NCBI RefSeq assembly: GCF_000423505.1
Contig: NZ_KE384027.1
Span: forward strand, 311,140-375,139
Reading direction: 5' to 3'
Length of the DNA: 64,000 nt
From: Pseudoclavibacter soli DSM 23366
Lineage (GTDB): Bacteria > Actinomycetota > Actinomycetes > Actinomycetales > Microbacteriaceae
Positions 17,913 through 26,136 of the stretch are shown piece by piece. A program made the translations under genes and the position numbers. The notes beneath the pieces were generated by a model. The model saw nothing but the letters and a program-made list of their open reading frames with translations, was not told the origin of the DNA and searched no databases. Position 1 is the first letter of the stretch, and each line of letters starts with the position of its first letter.

Positions 17913-19628
17913 ATGATCGAGAACTTCACCCTGCCCGATGTTGGCGAGGGGTTGACCGAGGCCGAGATCGTCTCGTGGCTGGTGGCTCCGGGCGACCGGG
18001 TCGAGGTCAATCAGTCAGTCGTTGAGATTGAGACGGCCAAGTCTGTGGTCGAGCTGCCCGTTCCCTTTTCGGGTGTGGTGACGCGGCTGCATGCCGAACC
18101 CGGCGAGACCGTTGAACTCGGCGATGTCCTGCTCGAGGTCGAGACTGCTGGTGCTCCTGGTGCCGGTGCTCCCGAAGCGGCCGCCGCTGCCGCGGCCGCC
18201 GCTGCCGCTCCCGCTGCCGCAGCTCCCGCTTCGTGCAGTAGGGGTGAAGAATCTGCCAAATCGACCGTAGGGGTGAATCAGGCTCACCCCCACAACACCT
18301 TTTCACCCCTACGGAGCGGCCCAGCCGACACGCCGCCGAATCTGGTGGGCTATGGCGCCAGCGACCGGCCCAAGTCGCGCCGCGCGCACCGGCAGGCGAG
18401 CAGTCTGGCGGCTCAGGCCCAGACCCAAGCCCCGGCTCAACTAGCTGGCAGTGCTGCGGCCCAAACACAAGCCCACGCCGAGGCCTCGGCCCCGGGGCAG
18501 GCAGACTCCGATGCATCTGCTCAGAACCACGCCCACACCCTGGCCCAGGCATTACGGCAGGCATCAGCCCAGACTGAGCCACACGCCGCTGGCCAGCGGC
18601 CCGAGCAGCTCCCGGCCCAAGCGCCAGCCCAGACTCACGCAGCCCAAGCCCCCGGGGCCCGCAGTGCAGACCGCCCCGCGGCCACCGTGCGCCCACCGCG
18701 CCGCGGCGGCATCCCGGTGATTGCGCGCCCGCCCATCCGCAAGCTCGCCAAAGATCTCGGCGTGCACCTGAGCGACGTCGCGGGCACAGGCCCAGCCGGC
18801 GAGGTCACCCGCCAAGACGTGATCGACCACGCCCAGCAGGCCAGCGTCTTCCGCAACATCGAGACCCCCGCGTGGCCGGCCGAGCGCGAACAGATCGTGC
18901 CGGTGGTGCCGGCATCAGGCGGCACCGCAGCCGACGATCGTGAAGAGATCGTGAAAGTGCACGGCGTGCGCCGCTCCATCGCCAAGGCGATGACCTCGTC
19001 GGCATTCACCGCGCCACATGTGACCGTGTTCGTCGAGGTCGACGCCACCCACACCATGGAGTACGTCAAGCGCCTGAAGTCGTCACCGCGTTTCGCCGAC
19101 GTGAAGGTCTCGCCGCTGCTGATCATGGCGCGCGCGGTGATCTGGGCGGCGCAGCGCAGCCCCGAGGTGAACTCGAGCTTCGACGAAGAGCAGATCACCA
19201 TCCACCACTACGTGAACCTGGGCATCGCGGCGGCCACCCCGCGCGGCCTGCTCGTGCCCAACATCAAAGAGGCTCAGCGGCTGAGTCTGCGCGAGCTCGC
19301 ACAGGCGCTCGCTGATCTCACCGCCACGGCCCGCGCCGGCCGCACGCAGCCTGCCGAGATGTCGGGCGGCACCATCACGATCACCAATATCGGCGTGTTC
19401 GGCATGGATGCCGGAACCCCCATCTTGAATCCCGGCGAGGTCGCCATTGTCGCGATGGGGGCCATCCGTCAGAAACCATGGGTGGTCGACGGCGAGGTGC
19501 GTCCGCGCTACGTGACCACGGTGTCGGCGTCGTTCGATCACCGCGTGGTCGATGGCGATGTGGCGAGTCGGTTCACGGCCGACGTGGCCTCGGTGCTCGA
19601 AGAGCCTGCGCTGCTGCTCGACGAGTAA
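17913..19628 (+). CDS. bkdC: Branched-chain 2-oxoacid dehydrogenase E2 (dihydrolipoamide acyltransferase) with repeat-derived linker
   Basis: The 571-residue protein has one lipoyl domain (about 1-80, Lys 43 in ETAKSV), a long Ala/Gln/His-rich linker (about 85-265), an E1/E3-binding domain ([20 protein letters not shown]) and a catalytic domain ending in DHRVVDG with catalytic His near 543. It transfers the acyl group to CoA. Residues about 108-134 of the linker are encoded by a 79-bp palindromic element also found upstream of the D-Asp ligase gene. The reading frame stays open through it. The linker also repeats short Ala-Gln-Thr units. E3 is not in the window. Confidence 0.92.
   Translation: MIENFTLPDVGEGLTEAEIVSWLVAPGDRVEVNQSVVEIETAKSVVELPVPFSGVVTRLHAEPGETVELGDVLLEVETAGAPGAGAPEAAAAAAAAAAAPAAAAPASCSRGEESAKSTVGVNQAHPHNTFSPLRSGPADTPPNLVGYGASDRPKSRRAHRQASSLAAQAQTQAPAQLAGSAAAQTQAHAEASAPGQADSDASAQNHAHTLAQALRQASAQTEPHAAGQRPEQLPAQAPAQTHAAQAPGARSADRPAATVRPPRRGGIPVIARPPIRKLAKDLGVHLSDVAGTGPAGEVTRQDVIDHAQQASVFRNIETPAWPAEREQIVPVVPASGGTAADDREEIVKVHGVRRSIAKAMTSSAFTAPHVTVFVEVDATHTMEYVKRLKSSPRFADVKVSPLLIMARAVIWAAQRSPEVNSSFDEEQITIHHYVNLGIAAATPRGLLVPNIKEAQRLSLRELAQALADLTATARAGRTQPAEMSGGTITITNIGVFGMDAGTPILNPGEVAIVAMGAIRQKPWVVDGEVRPRYVTTVSASFDHRVVDGDVASRFTADVASVLEEPALLLDE
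18236..18314. repeat. Palindromic element, family B, inserted in frame in the E2 linker
   Basis: Four TAGGGGTGA-type half-repeats, two in each orientation, start at 18239, 18268, 18284 and 18302. The reverse complement of the element at 51387-51465 matches it closely, including an unbroken shared ACAACACCTTTTCACCCCTA at the end. It encodes linker residues about 108-134. Coding use of a palindromic element is best known from Rickettsia. Confidence 0.8.
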
Positions 19629-19629
19629 C

Positions 19630-19649
19630 AGCCGGGCCGCGCCCCGGCT
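19630..19649. terminator. Hairpin at the end of the bkd operon, shared with the convergent gene
   Basis: AGCCGGG (19630-19636) pairs with CCCGGCT (19643-19649) around a six-base loop directly after the E2 stop and reaching the stop of the opposite gene. There is no T-run, so termination is uncertain. Confidence 0.45.
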
Positions 19650-20575
19650 CAGCGCCCGAGATGCACGCCGCGCAGCTGGGTACCGTTCTTCGTCTGCCAC
19701 ACGGCCACCAACGGTCCGCGCTCGAGCGCTTTGCTGCGGCTGATCTTCAGCAGCGCGCCCTGCGGTGCAGTGGGGTCGAGCGCCTGCGCACTCACGACTT
19801 TCTCGTTGTCGCCGAACTTCGTGGTCGATGCGAGCAGCTTGAACGCCTGTTTCGAGAACGCTTTGAGGGCCTCGGGCGAAGCGGTCAGTGACTGTTCGAT
19901 GTGCGCGCTCCACTGGGCGAATGCGGTCGGGTCAACGCCGGGTGCGGCGATCAGCACCGGAGTGGCGGGCTCATCATTGGTTCGGGTGACCTGAACCGGC
20001 AGCACGCGCCCCTCTGCCACGAATCCGGTCTGTCGAAAGGCCTCGTGATCGCCGCGGCTTCGGCTGGATGCGGTGGTCAGGTCGATGACCAAAGCGACCA
20101 GTGCCAGCCCGGCCAGAATGAGCGCCCCCCACGAGTAGATCCAGAGGAGAGCGGAGAACTCGCCCGTTTTCGCATCCGTCGTTTCAAAGAACAGTGACGA
20201 GAACGAGGCGCCGCTGGCTTTGTTGCTGGGCAAATTCAGCGAGCGCACCACCGAGATCACATTGCGTGCGGTGAATATCAAGGCGATGAGCAGCACTGCC
20301 AACGACACCAGGCGCCACGGCGATTTGCGGCGGGCGACCCCCGCGAAGAACGCGGGGTCATCTTTCAGCCGCTTCTGCAGTGCGGCGATTTCATCGGAGG
20401 CCGGTGTGGGAGTGACTGCTGCCGGCGAGGGCGCTGGTGGCTGCGCTGCAGCCATGTGGTCGGCAGGATGCTGCAGTGCGGCAGGCGGCTGTGTTGCGGC
20501 GGGTGGAGTGGCTGGCGTTGGCGCGGCTGGGTCTGTGCGACGGATGCGAGGTGGAATCTGTGACATGGGGGGCAT
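19649..20575 (-). CDS. Hypothetical two-helix membrane protein with Pro/Ala-rich N-terminus
   Basis: I do not recognise this 308-residue protein. The first 55 residues are Pro/Ala/Gln-rich. A helix near residues 85-105 (SLAVLLIALIFTARNVISVV) is followed by an extracellular loop and a second helix near 145-165, then a soluble C-terminal half rich in Thr and Lys. A second ATG nine bases downstream could be the start. It is convergent with the bkd operon and upstream of the L36 gene on the same strand. Homologues of this general type are common as uncharacterised membrane proteins in actinobacteria. Confidence 0.65.
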   Translation of the reverse strand: MPPMSQIPPRIRRTDPAAPTPATPPAATQPPAALQHPADHMAAAQPPAPSPAAVTPTPASDEIAALQKRLKDDPAFFAGVARRKSPWRLVSLAVLLIALIFTARNVISVVRSLNLPSNKASGASFSSLFFETTDAKTGEFSALLWIYSWGALILAGLALVALVIDLTTASSRSRGDHEAFRQTGFVAEGRVLPVQVTRTNDEPATPVLIAAPGVDPTAFAQWSAHIEQSLTASPEALKAFSKQAFKLLASTTKFGDNEKVVSAQALDPTAPQGALLKISRSKALERGPLVAVWQTKNGTQLRGVHLGR

Positions 20576-20640
20576 TGCTTTCTGGGGGAGCTCTGCGGAG
20601 TGATGATCTGACGCAATGTCTACACTAGCGACACATGCGA

Positions 20641-20674
20641 AACGCCCCGCACATCCGAAGACATGCGGGGCGTT
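20641..20674 (-). terminator. Terminator after rpmJ
   Basis: AACGCCCCGC (20641-20650) and GCGGGGCGTT (20665-20674) form a ten-pair stem just past the L36 stop, followed on the minus strand by a short T-containing tail. It looks like a Rho-independent terminator. Confidence 0.65.
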
Positions 20675-20693
20675 CTGTGAAAGAACCTGAGGC

Positions 20694-20816
20694 TCAGCCC
20701 TGACGGCCGTTCCAGCGGGGGTTCTTCTTGTTGATCACGTAGGTGTGGCCGCGGCGGCGAACGATCTTCGAGCCGGGCTTGTTCTTCAGTGACTTGAGCG
20801 ATGCACGAACCTTCAT
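20694..20816 (-). CDS. rpmJ: 50S ribosomal protein L36, cysteine-free form
   Basis: The 40-residue protein begins [19 protein letters not shown] and ends NPRWNGRQG, unmistakable for L36. It lacks the three Cys and one His that bind zinc in the standard form, so it is the zinc-independent paralogue. Such copies are usually induced by Zur derepression when zinc is scarce. A Zur-type operator lies about 170 bases upstream in the shared intergenic region, though that site is closer to the divergent permease. The long in-frame extension upstream is rejected because it has no L36 homology. Confidence 0.95.
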   Translation of the reverse strand: MKVRASLKSLKNKPGSKIVRRRGHTYVINKKNPRWNGRQG

Positions 20817-20983
20817 GGTCACTCCTCTCATCTCGGTGTCTTGGCGCCCACCGAGGTCGGTGAACATGACAAAGCTTCTCGGGCAGACAACCCGACACAC
20901 CACAATACCGTATTTTCCTGGCCACGTGCACCTTTGGTGTATATGCGCCGGCAGGATGCGCGCGCGACACCCACCCCCGCCGC

Positions 20984-21012
20984 TAATTGACACTGAGAAT
21001 CACTAGTGATTG
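20984..21012. promoter_or_regulatory. Zur-type operator 1
   Basis: A 29-bp AT-rich sequence with core TGACACTGAGAATCA and a following AATCA-N4-TGATT dyad matches the operator at 24229-24257 at 27 of 29 positions. It lies upstream of the permease operon and between it and rpmJ. Regulation by the Zur encoded at 27972 is inference from duplication and gene content. Confidence 0.8.
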
Positions 21013-21061
21013 TCTGGATCGCAGGTGCGGATCAGCCGCGCCCCAAACGAAGGCGTGTGTG

Positions 21062-22114
21062 ATGCAGACGAGTGTGCAGCATCCATCGGCCGCTGCCGGT
21101 GCGCGCCCCAGCACATCGCCCGCCGGGCACCGGTGGATGCCCACTGCACTCGCGCTGTCGGCCGTCGTCGCGCTCGCCGCGGTTCGACTGCTCGACCCGA
21201 TGCGCGGGTTCGATGCGAGCGATGCGCTCAGCGACTGGGTCACCCTCTCGCTGAGTGTGTTGGTCGAGTCGCTGCCGTTTGTGGTGCTCGGCATTGTGGT
21301 GGCGATTGCGCTGCGCGTCTGGCTGCCGCAGGGATTGTTGCTCGAGCGGCTGCCGCGTTCTGGTGTCGCGCGCCGCCTGGTCATCTCGCTGATGGGCGTG
21401 CTGCTGCCGGTGTGCGAGTGCGGCAACGTGCCGGTCAGCCGCGGGTTTCTGCTGCGCGGGCTCGGTGTGGGCGACGCGCTCACGTTTCTGGTGGCGGCGC
21501 CCGTGGTCAACCCCGTGACCATCATCACCACCTACCAGGCGTTCGGGTTCGACGACGGTGTGCTGGTGACCCGCGGGCTCGGGGCACTCGCGATCGCGAA
21601 TCTGGTGGGCTGGCTGTTCAGCCTGCACCCGCAGCCCGAGCGGCTGCTCGCCCCGGGGTTCGCCGCGCAGTGTCGCGTGGCCGGCGCCGAGCGCGTCTCG
21701 AACTCGTTGATCGGGCGGCTGCGCGCCAGCGGCGGTATCTTTCGCCACGAGACCGCAGACATGATGGCCGCCCTCGTGATGGGCGCCGCGATCGCCGGCG
21801 GCATTCAGGTGTTCGTGCCGCGCTCGACGCTGATCGCTCTCGGCGGCGACCCCCTGTGGAGCGTGCTCGCGCTCATGGCCCTCGCCTTCATCGTGTCGAT
21901 CTGTTCGAACGTCGACGCATTCTTTGTGCTCGCCTTCGCCTCGGTGGCCCTGCCCGGCGGCATCGTCGCTTTCTTGATCTTCGGCGCGATTGTCGATGTG
22001 AAGATGCTCGCGCTGCTGCGCACCACGCTGAGCGGGCGCGCGCTCGCCCTGCTCACCACGGTGGTCACGCTGGCGACTCTGCTGATCGGGCTGGGGGTGA
22101 ATGCCCTTGTCTGA
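21062..22114 (+). CDS. Permease of the YraQ/ArsP-like (DUF318) family, zinc-block member
   Basis: The 350-residue protein has about eight to ten membrane helices. PVCECGNVPVSRGFLLRG and APVVNPVTIITTY are hallmark segments of the DUF318 permeases, with the CECGNVP Cys pair at the membrane face. A helix with SICSNVDAFFVLAFA follows. In many bacteria this family pairs with a TIGR03943 protein under Zur control and is predicted to move metal or a metal complex. ATG 21062 is preferred: a GAAGG precedes it and the Zur-type operator lies just upstream. It overlaps the next gene by 14 bases. Confidence 0.85.
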   Translation: MQTSVQHPSAAAGARPSTSPAGHRWMPTALALSAVVALAAVRLLDPMRGFDASDALSDWVTLSLSVLVESLPFVVLGIVVAIALRVWLPQGLLLERLPRSGVARRLVISLMGVLLPVCECGNVPVSRGFLLRGLGVGDALTFLVAAPVVNPVTIITTYQAFGFDDGVLVTRGLGALAIANLVGWLFSLHPQPERLLAPGFAAQCRVAGAERVSNSLIGRLRASGGIFRHETADMMAALVMGAAIAGGIQVFVPRSTLIALGGDPLWSVLALMALAFIVSICSNVDAFFVLAFASVALPGGIVAFLIFGAIVDVKMLALLRTTLSGRALALLTTVVTLATLLIGLGVNALV

Positions 22115-23024
22115 GCGCTATGTGCCCTGGGTGCCCGTTGACGGTGCGCCGGATGCCACCCCACCAACGACCCCTGACCGCCAGCCGACCCCGGGCCGGG
22201 TCGAGGCCCCAGCCGAGGTTGACTCTCGGCACACGCACCTCGCCGAGCCTGATGCGTCTGGGCGCGGATGGCGGCACTGGCAGGGCATGGCCGTGGCCGT
22301 CGCGGGTGCCGGCTTCGTGCTCTGGCTGGCCGGCACCGGGCAGCTCGCGCTCTATATCCATCGGCGGTACGTGGTGTTCTCGGTGATCATGTGCGTGATC
22401 GCGCTGGCGTTGGCCGTGCTCGCCGTGGCACTGCCCGACCACGACCACGACCACGAGCACGAGCACACCCCGCGGGGCCGTCACCCGTCACGGCGACGCG
22501 TCGGGCGCGCCGTGACCGCCGCTGTGTCGATCGCAGCCATCGCCCTGTTCGTCACCGCCTCACCGCGAACCCTTTCGGCAACCAGCGCGGCGCAGCGGCA
22601 GGTCGGCACCGATGCATCCACCGTGGCCCTCGCCCTTGCACTGGCTGGGCAGGCCGACGACACTGCGGCGGCGACCGACTCGTTCACTATGCGCGACTGG
22701 GCGGCCACGCTCGCCGTGCGCACCGACATCGCGCACTTCGCTGGGCACACCGCGACCATCACCGGGTTTGTGGTGGCCGATGCCGACGACCCTGACATGT
22801 TCGAGATCACCCGCTTCGTGATCACCTGCTGCGCTCTCGATGCCCAGCCGGTGAGCGTTCCCGTGCGCGAGGAAGGCTGGCGCGACCGCTTTAGCGAGGG
22901 CGACTGGGTGTCGGGCACCGGCGGGTTCGCTGAGAACGCCAGCACCACCAGCACACAGGCCATCGTGTTCGCGCCCGATGACCTGCACCGCATCGAGGAG
23001 CCCAGTGACCCGTACCTCAGCTAA
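22101..23024 (+). CDS. TIGR03943 family membrane protein, His-rich, partner of the permease
   Basis: This 307-residue protein has two or three N-terminal helices, a His/Asp/Glu stretch (HDHDHEHEHT) that could bind zinc, another helix, and a C-terminal domain with TGFVVADADDPDMFEITRFV and ITCCALDAQPV, the TIGR03943 core. The pair with the DUF318 permease is conserved across bacteria, and the Zur operator upstream supports a zinc role. Start ATG 22101 lies inside the end of the permease gene, after GGGGGTGA. Transport itself has not been shown for the family. Confidence 0.82.
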   Translation: MPLSERYVPWVPVDGAPDATPPTTPDRQPTPGRVEAPAEVDSRHTHLAEPDASGRGWRHWQGMAVAVAGAGFVLWLAGTGQLALYIHRRYVVFSVIMCVIALALAVLAVALPDHDHDHEHEHTPRGRHPSRRRVGRAVTAAVSIAAIALFVTASPRTLSATSAAQRQVGTDASTVALALALAGQADDTAAATDSFTMRDWAATLAVRTDIAHFAGHTATITGFVVADADDPDMFEITRFVITCCALDAQPVSVPVREEGWRDRFSEGDWVSGTGGFAENASTTSTQAIVFAPDDLHRIEEPSDPYLS

Positions 23025-24204
23025 CCGGCGCTCGCCGTGGCCGTGGCGCGTCGCCGTGGCGGCGGTGCTCGTGGCACTCGTCGCCGCCATCGCGGTGGTG
23101 CAGACTCGCGCGTGGGCCCGTACCGTGCTGCCCAGTGATCAGGTGGTGGCGGCGCTCACCGGCACCTCAGACGGCTACTTGTTGGTGCGCGGCGGCGCGT
23201 TCGATGGGCAGCACGGTACACGCCCCGACGACACCATCGTGACCGACGCCAGCGACGCCGGCCGAGAGCACGCCGTGTTCACCGCCGCGCGCATTCAACA
23301 GTTCGCCGCTGCCGACGGCTGGCTCGCCGTGGTCACGCTCGACAGCGCGGGCAGCGCCACACTCCTTGCCGTAGAGCCAGCCACCGGCCGCCAGGTGGCG
23401 CTGCCGCTGCCGTCGGTCGGCGTGGTTGACGGCCTGGCCATCGGCGGCAGCGCTGTGGCTGCCACGTTCACCGCCACCGACAACGCGGCGGGTGACGGCG
23501 TGGCCGAGGGCGGGCGCTTGCTCGTCTGGCAGGTGCCGGCAACCGGCGACCAGGCCGCGCTCGTGGTCGGGGCGGCCAGCACAACCAGCGCCACCGATGC
23601 CCGCTTCGGCGACGAGGTGGCCGTGACCGCTGACGGGCACTACGCCGTGCTGCGCCAGTTCGACGACACCCTGCTGCGCGTCGACCTCACCGGTGCCGAG
23701 CCCGACCTGGTGCTCGGGGTGTTCGCCGAGATGCAGAGCCTCACCGCTGACGGCCGGCTCGTGGTCGCCGATGCCGCGGGTGCGTTCAGCATGGTCGACG
23801 TGGGCAGCGGTGATCGACAGCGGCTGGTCACCGCGGTGCCGGCAGACCTTGACTCGTCGGCGAGGCTGCTGCGCCTGTCGGCCGCAGACTGGGGCGGGGC
23901 GGCGGTCTACGACACCGGCGCCGGCTACTCGGTGCAGGCGCTCACCGCAGACGGGTCGCGCCAGCTCGCCACCGTCGACCAGGTGGCAACGCAGCTGGTC
24001 TCGGTTTGCGCTGCGCCCGGCTCGCAGCTGGTGGCCGTGACCACTGCGCCCACCAATGCGCGCGACGATGAGTATCCGCGCGCCTCGGCCACCGATCGCA
24101 CCAGCACCACGATCTACGACGCCGACACCGGGGCGCAGGTGACAGCCATCGATGCCTGGTCGGTGGGATGGTGTCAGCGCTACCAGCCGATCGCCGCCGG
24201 TTGA
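23005..24204 (+). CDS. Membrane-anchored beta-propeller-like protein of the zinc block
   Basis: This 399-residue protein has an N-terminal helix (VAVAAVLVALVAAIAVVQTRAW) that could be a signal anchor. About 340 extracytoplasmic residues follow, with repeated strand motifs such as DGYLLVRGGAFDG, DGWLAVVTLDS and DGRLVVADAAGAF, as in WD40/PQQ-like propellers. I cannot assign a family. GTG 23005 is chosen for its GAGGAG ribosome site; an ATG at 22978 lacks one. It overlaps the preceding gene and ends just before the second Zur operator, so it belongs to the first zinc operon. Confidence 0.7.
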   Translation: MTRTSANRRSPWPWRVAVAAVLVALVAAIAVVQTRAWARTVLPSDQVVAALTGTSDGYLLVRGGAFDGQHGTRPDDTIVTDASDAGREHAVFTAARIQQFAAADGWLAVVTLDSAGSATLLAVEPATGRQVALPLPSVGVVDGLAIGGSAVAATFTATDNAAGDGVAEGGRLLVWQVPATGDQAALVVGAASTTSATDARFGDEVAVTADGHYAVLRQFDDTLLRVDLTGAEPDLVLGVFAEMQSLTADGRLVVADAAGAFSMVDVGSGDRQRLVTAVPADLDSSARLLRLSAADWGGAAVYDTGAGYSVQALTADGSRQLATVDQVATQLVSVCAAPGSQLVAVTTAPTNARDDEYPRASATDRTSTTIYDADTGAQVTAIDAWSVGWCQRYQPIAAG

Positions 24205-24228
24205 GTGGCGGGCCGTGGTCAGCATCCC

Positions 24229-24257
24229 TAATTGACAATGAGAATCAATAGTGATTG
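24229..24257. promoter_or_regulatory. Zur-type operator 2, upstream of znuA
   Basis: The 29-bp sequence has core TGACAATGAGAATCA and the AATCA-N4-TGATT dyad, 27/29 identical to the site at 20984-21012. It ends 60 bases before the znuA start. Zinc-bound Zur would block the znu promoter here. The strong conservation of two distant copies argues for a functional protein site. Confidence 0.85.
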
Positions 24258-24317
24258 AGTGGTGGCACGAGTCAGAGCGCATCGGGCGCTCTGCGAGCCT
24301 CTAGAGAGTCACCATCA

Positions 24318-25325
24318 ATGTCGCACGTACCCCTCTTCCGCGCCCTCAGCACCGCAGCGCTTGCCGCGGTCACCGGTCTCAGCCTGGTCGGCTGCGCCGC
24401 CTTCGACGAAGGGGGCTCGGCTTCGTCGAGCGGCGACGCGATCTCGGTGGTGGCCTCAACCACGCAGGTGGCTGACTTCACCCGTGAAGTGGTCGGCGAC
24501 ACCGGCGTCGCCGTCACACAGATCGTGCAGCCGAACCAGAGCGCGCACGACATCGAGCTCGATGCCAGTCAGGTTGCGGCCATCGACTCGGCCGATGCCG
24601 TGATCGTCAACGGTCTCGACCTCGATCATGTGGTCACCGATGCGGCCGCGGCCGACCGGGTGATCGATACCAGCACCGGGGTGACGCTGCGCACCGCAGC
24701 CGAAGACGAGCACGAGCACGAGGGCGAAGAGGCCGAGAGTGACGAGCACGACCACGGCGAGTACGATCCGCACATCTGGACAGACCCGGCCAATGCTGAG
24801 GTTCAGGTGCGCAACATCGCCAACGGGCTGGCGGCCATCGACTCGGCCAACGCCGACACGTACCAGGCCAACGCCGACGCCTACATCGCCAAGCTCGACA
24901 CCCTGCAGACCTGGATCACCGACACCTTCGCACCCGTCGACCCGTCGCAGCGACTGTTCGTATCGACCCACGACGCCTTCGGTTACTTCGTGGCGGCCTA
25001 CGACATCACCCAAGACGATTCGGTGCTCGGCAGCCTCGACGACAACGCTGAACCCAGCGAGGCCGCACTCACCACGTTGATCGACAGCATCAAGGCCACC
25101 GGCGTCAAAGCGGTCTTCGCCGAGGCGTCGATAAACCCTGCGCTGGCAGAGCGCATCGCCGACGGTGCCGGCGTCGAGCTCTACAGCGGCGACGACGCAC
25201 TCTATGGCGACTCGCTGGGTGAGGCCGGCTCTGACGGCGACACCTATATTAAGGCGACCGTGCACAATGTGCGGCTGATCGCCCAGTCGTGGGGAGTGAC
25301 GGCTACTGATCCAACCGGGCTGTGA
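24318..25325 (+). CDS. znuA: Zinc ABC transporter substrate-binding lipoprotein
   Basis: The 335-residue protein has a lipoprotein signal (lipobox LVGC, Cys near 26). The ZnuA/cluster A-I fold follows, with NQSAHDIELD for the first metal His, a His/Glu-rich loop (HEHEGEEAESDEHDHGEYD) and DPHIWTDP for the second metal site. It captures Zn2+ outside the membrane and passes it to ZnuB. ATG 24318 places the signal peptide correctly; upstream in-frame starts fall at the edge of the Zur operator. It opens the znuA-znuC-znuB-znuB2 operon. Confidence 0.95.
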   Translation: MSHVPLFRALSTAALAAVTGLSLVGCAAFDEGGSASSSGDAISVVASTTQVADFTREVVGDTGVAVTQIVQPNQSAHDIELDASQVAAIDSADAVIVNGLDLDHVVTDAAAADRVIDTSTGVTLRTAAEDEHEHEGEEAESDEHDHGEYDPHIWTDPANAEVQVRNIANGLAAIDSANADTYQANADAYIAKLDTLQTWITDTFAPVDPSQRLFVSTHDAFGYFVAAYDITQDDSVLGSLDDNAEPSEAALTTLIDSIKATGVKAVFAEASINPALAERIADGAGVELYSGDDALYGDSLGEAGSDGDTYIKATVHNVRLIAQSWGVTATDPTGL

Positions 25326-25383
25326 GGCCTGGCAGCGACACGCCCCTCGCGCAAGGTGCGAGCGGTTCGCGATAATGGAAGAT

Positions 25384-26136
25384 GTGTCCCATGATGAACC
25401 GACCATCGCCCTGCGCTTCAACAACGCCTCCTTCTCTTATGGCGGCCGCGCGCCGGCGCTGACCGGGGTGCAGGGCAGCCTTGCCGCAGGCGAGGCGTTG
25501 GCGCTGATCGGCCCCAACGGCTCGGGCAAGTCGACGCTGCTCAAAGGCATTCTGGGGCTGGTGCGCGCCAGCTCGGGCTCGGTCGAGGTGCTCGGCACCA
25601 CACCCGTCGAGGCGCGCCCGCAGGTGGGCTATCTGCCGCAGTCGAGTGAGATCGACCCGGGGTTTCCGATCACCGTGCGCCAAGTGGTGGCCATGGGGCG
25701 GTTTCGCGCCGCAGACCGCCGCCCGCTCGGGTGGTTGCGCGGGCTGGGCCGAGCCGACCGCGCCGCCGCCGCAGACGCGCTGGCCCGGGTCGGCCTTGAG
25801 CAGCTCGGCTCGCGACGCTTCGGTGAACTTTCGGGCGGCCAACGGCAGCGGGTGCTGCTGGCGCGGGCGCTGGCGGCCGACCCGCGCATCCTGCTGCTCG
25901 ACGAGCCGTTCAACGGCCTGGACGAGGCCAGCCGCGAATCGCTGGTGTCGACCCTGCGGCAGCTGCGCGGGCAGGGCGTGGCCATTGTGGTCTCGACGCA
26001 CGACGTGAGCCTGGCGCGCGACGTGTGCGATCAAGTGTTCATCGCGGCCGGGCGGCAGATCGCGTTCGGCCCCATCGCAGACACTCTCACGATGGCCAAC
26101 CTCGAACTCGCCTACAGCGGCGCCAGGTCGGCCTGA
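25384..26136 (+). CDS. znuC: Zinc ABC transporter ATP-binding protein
   Basis: The 250-residue ATPase has Walker A GPNGSGKST, the signature LSGGQRQRVLLARALA, Walker B ILLLDEPF and the His switch STHDVSLARDV. It powers zinc uptake by the adjacent ZnuB proteins. A GATAAT box at 25371-25376 lies seven bases before GTG 25384, which I take as a leaderless start; an in-frame ATG at 25375 would fall inside that box and add three residues. Thus the ATPase-permease part may have its own promoter in addition to the znuA promoter. Confidence 0.93.
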   Translation: MSHDEPTIALRFNNASFSYGGRAPALTGVQGSLAAGEALALIGPNGSGKSTLLKGILGLVRASSGSVEVLGTTPVEARPQVGYLPQSSEIDPGFPITVRQVVAMGRFRAADRRPLGWLRGLGRADRAAAADALARVGLEQLGSRRFGELSGGQRQRVLLARALAADPRILLLDEPFNGLDEASRESLVSTLRQLRGQGVAIVVSTHDVSLARDVCDQVFIAAGRQIAFGPIADTLTMANLELAYSGARSA

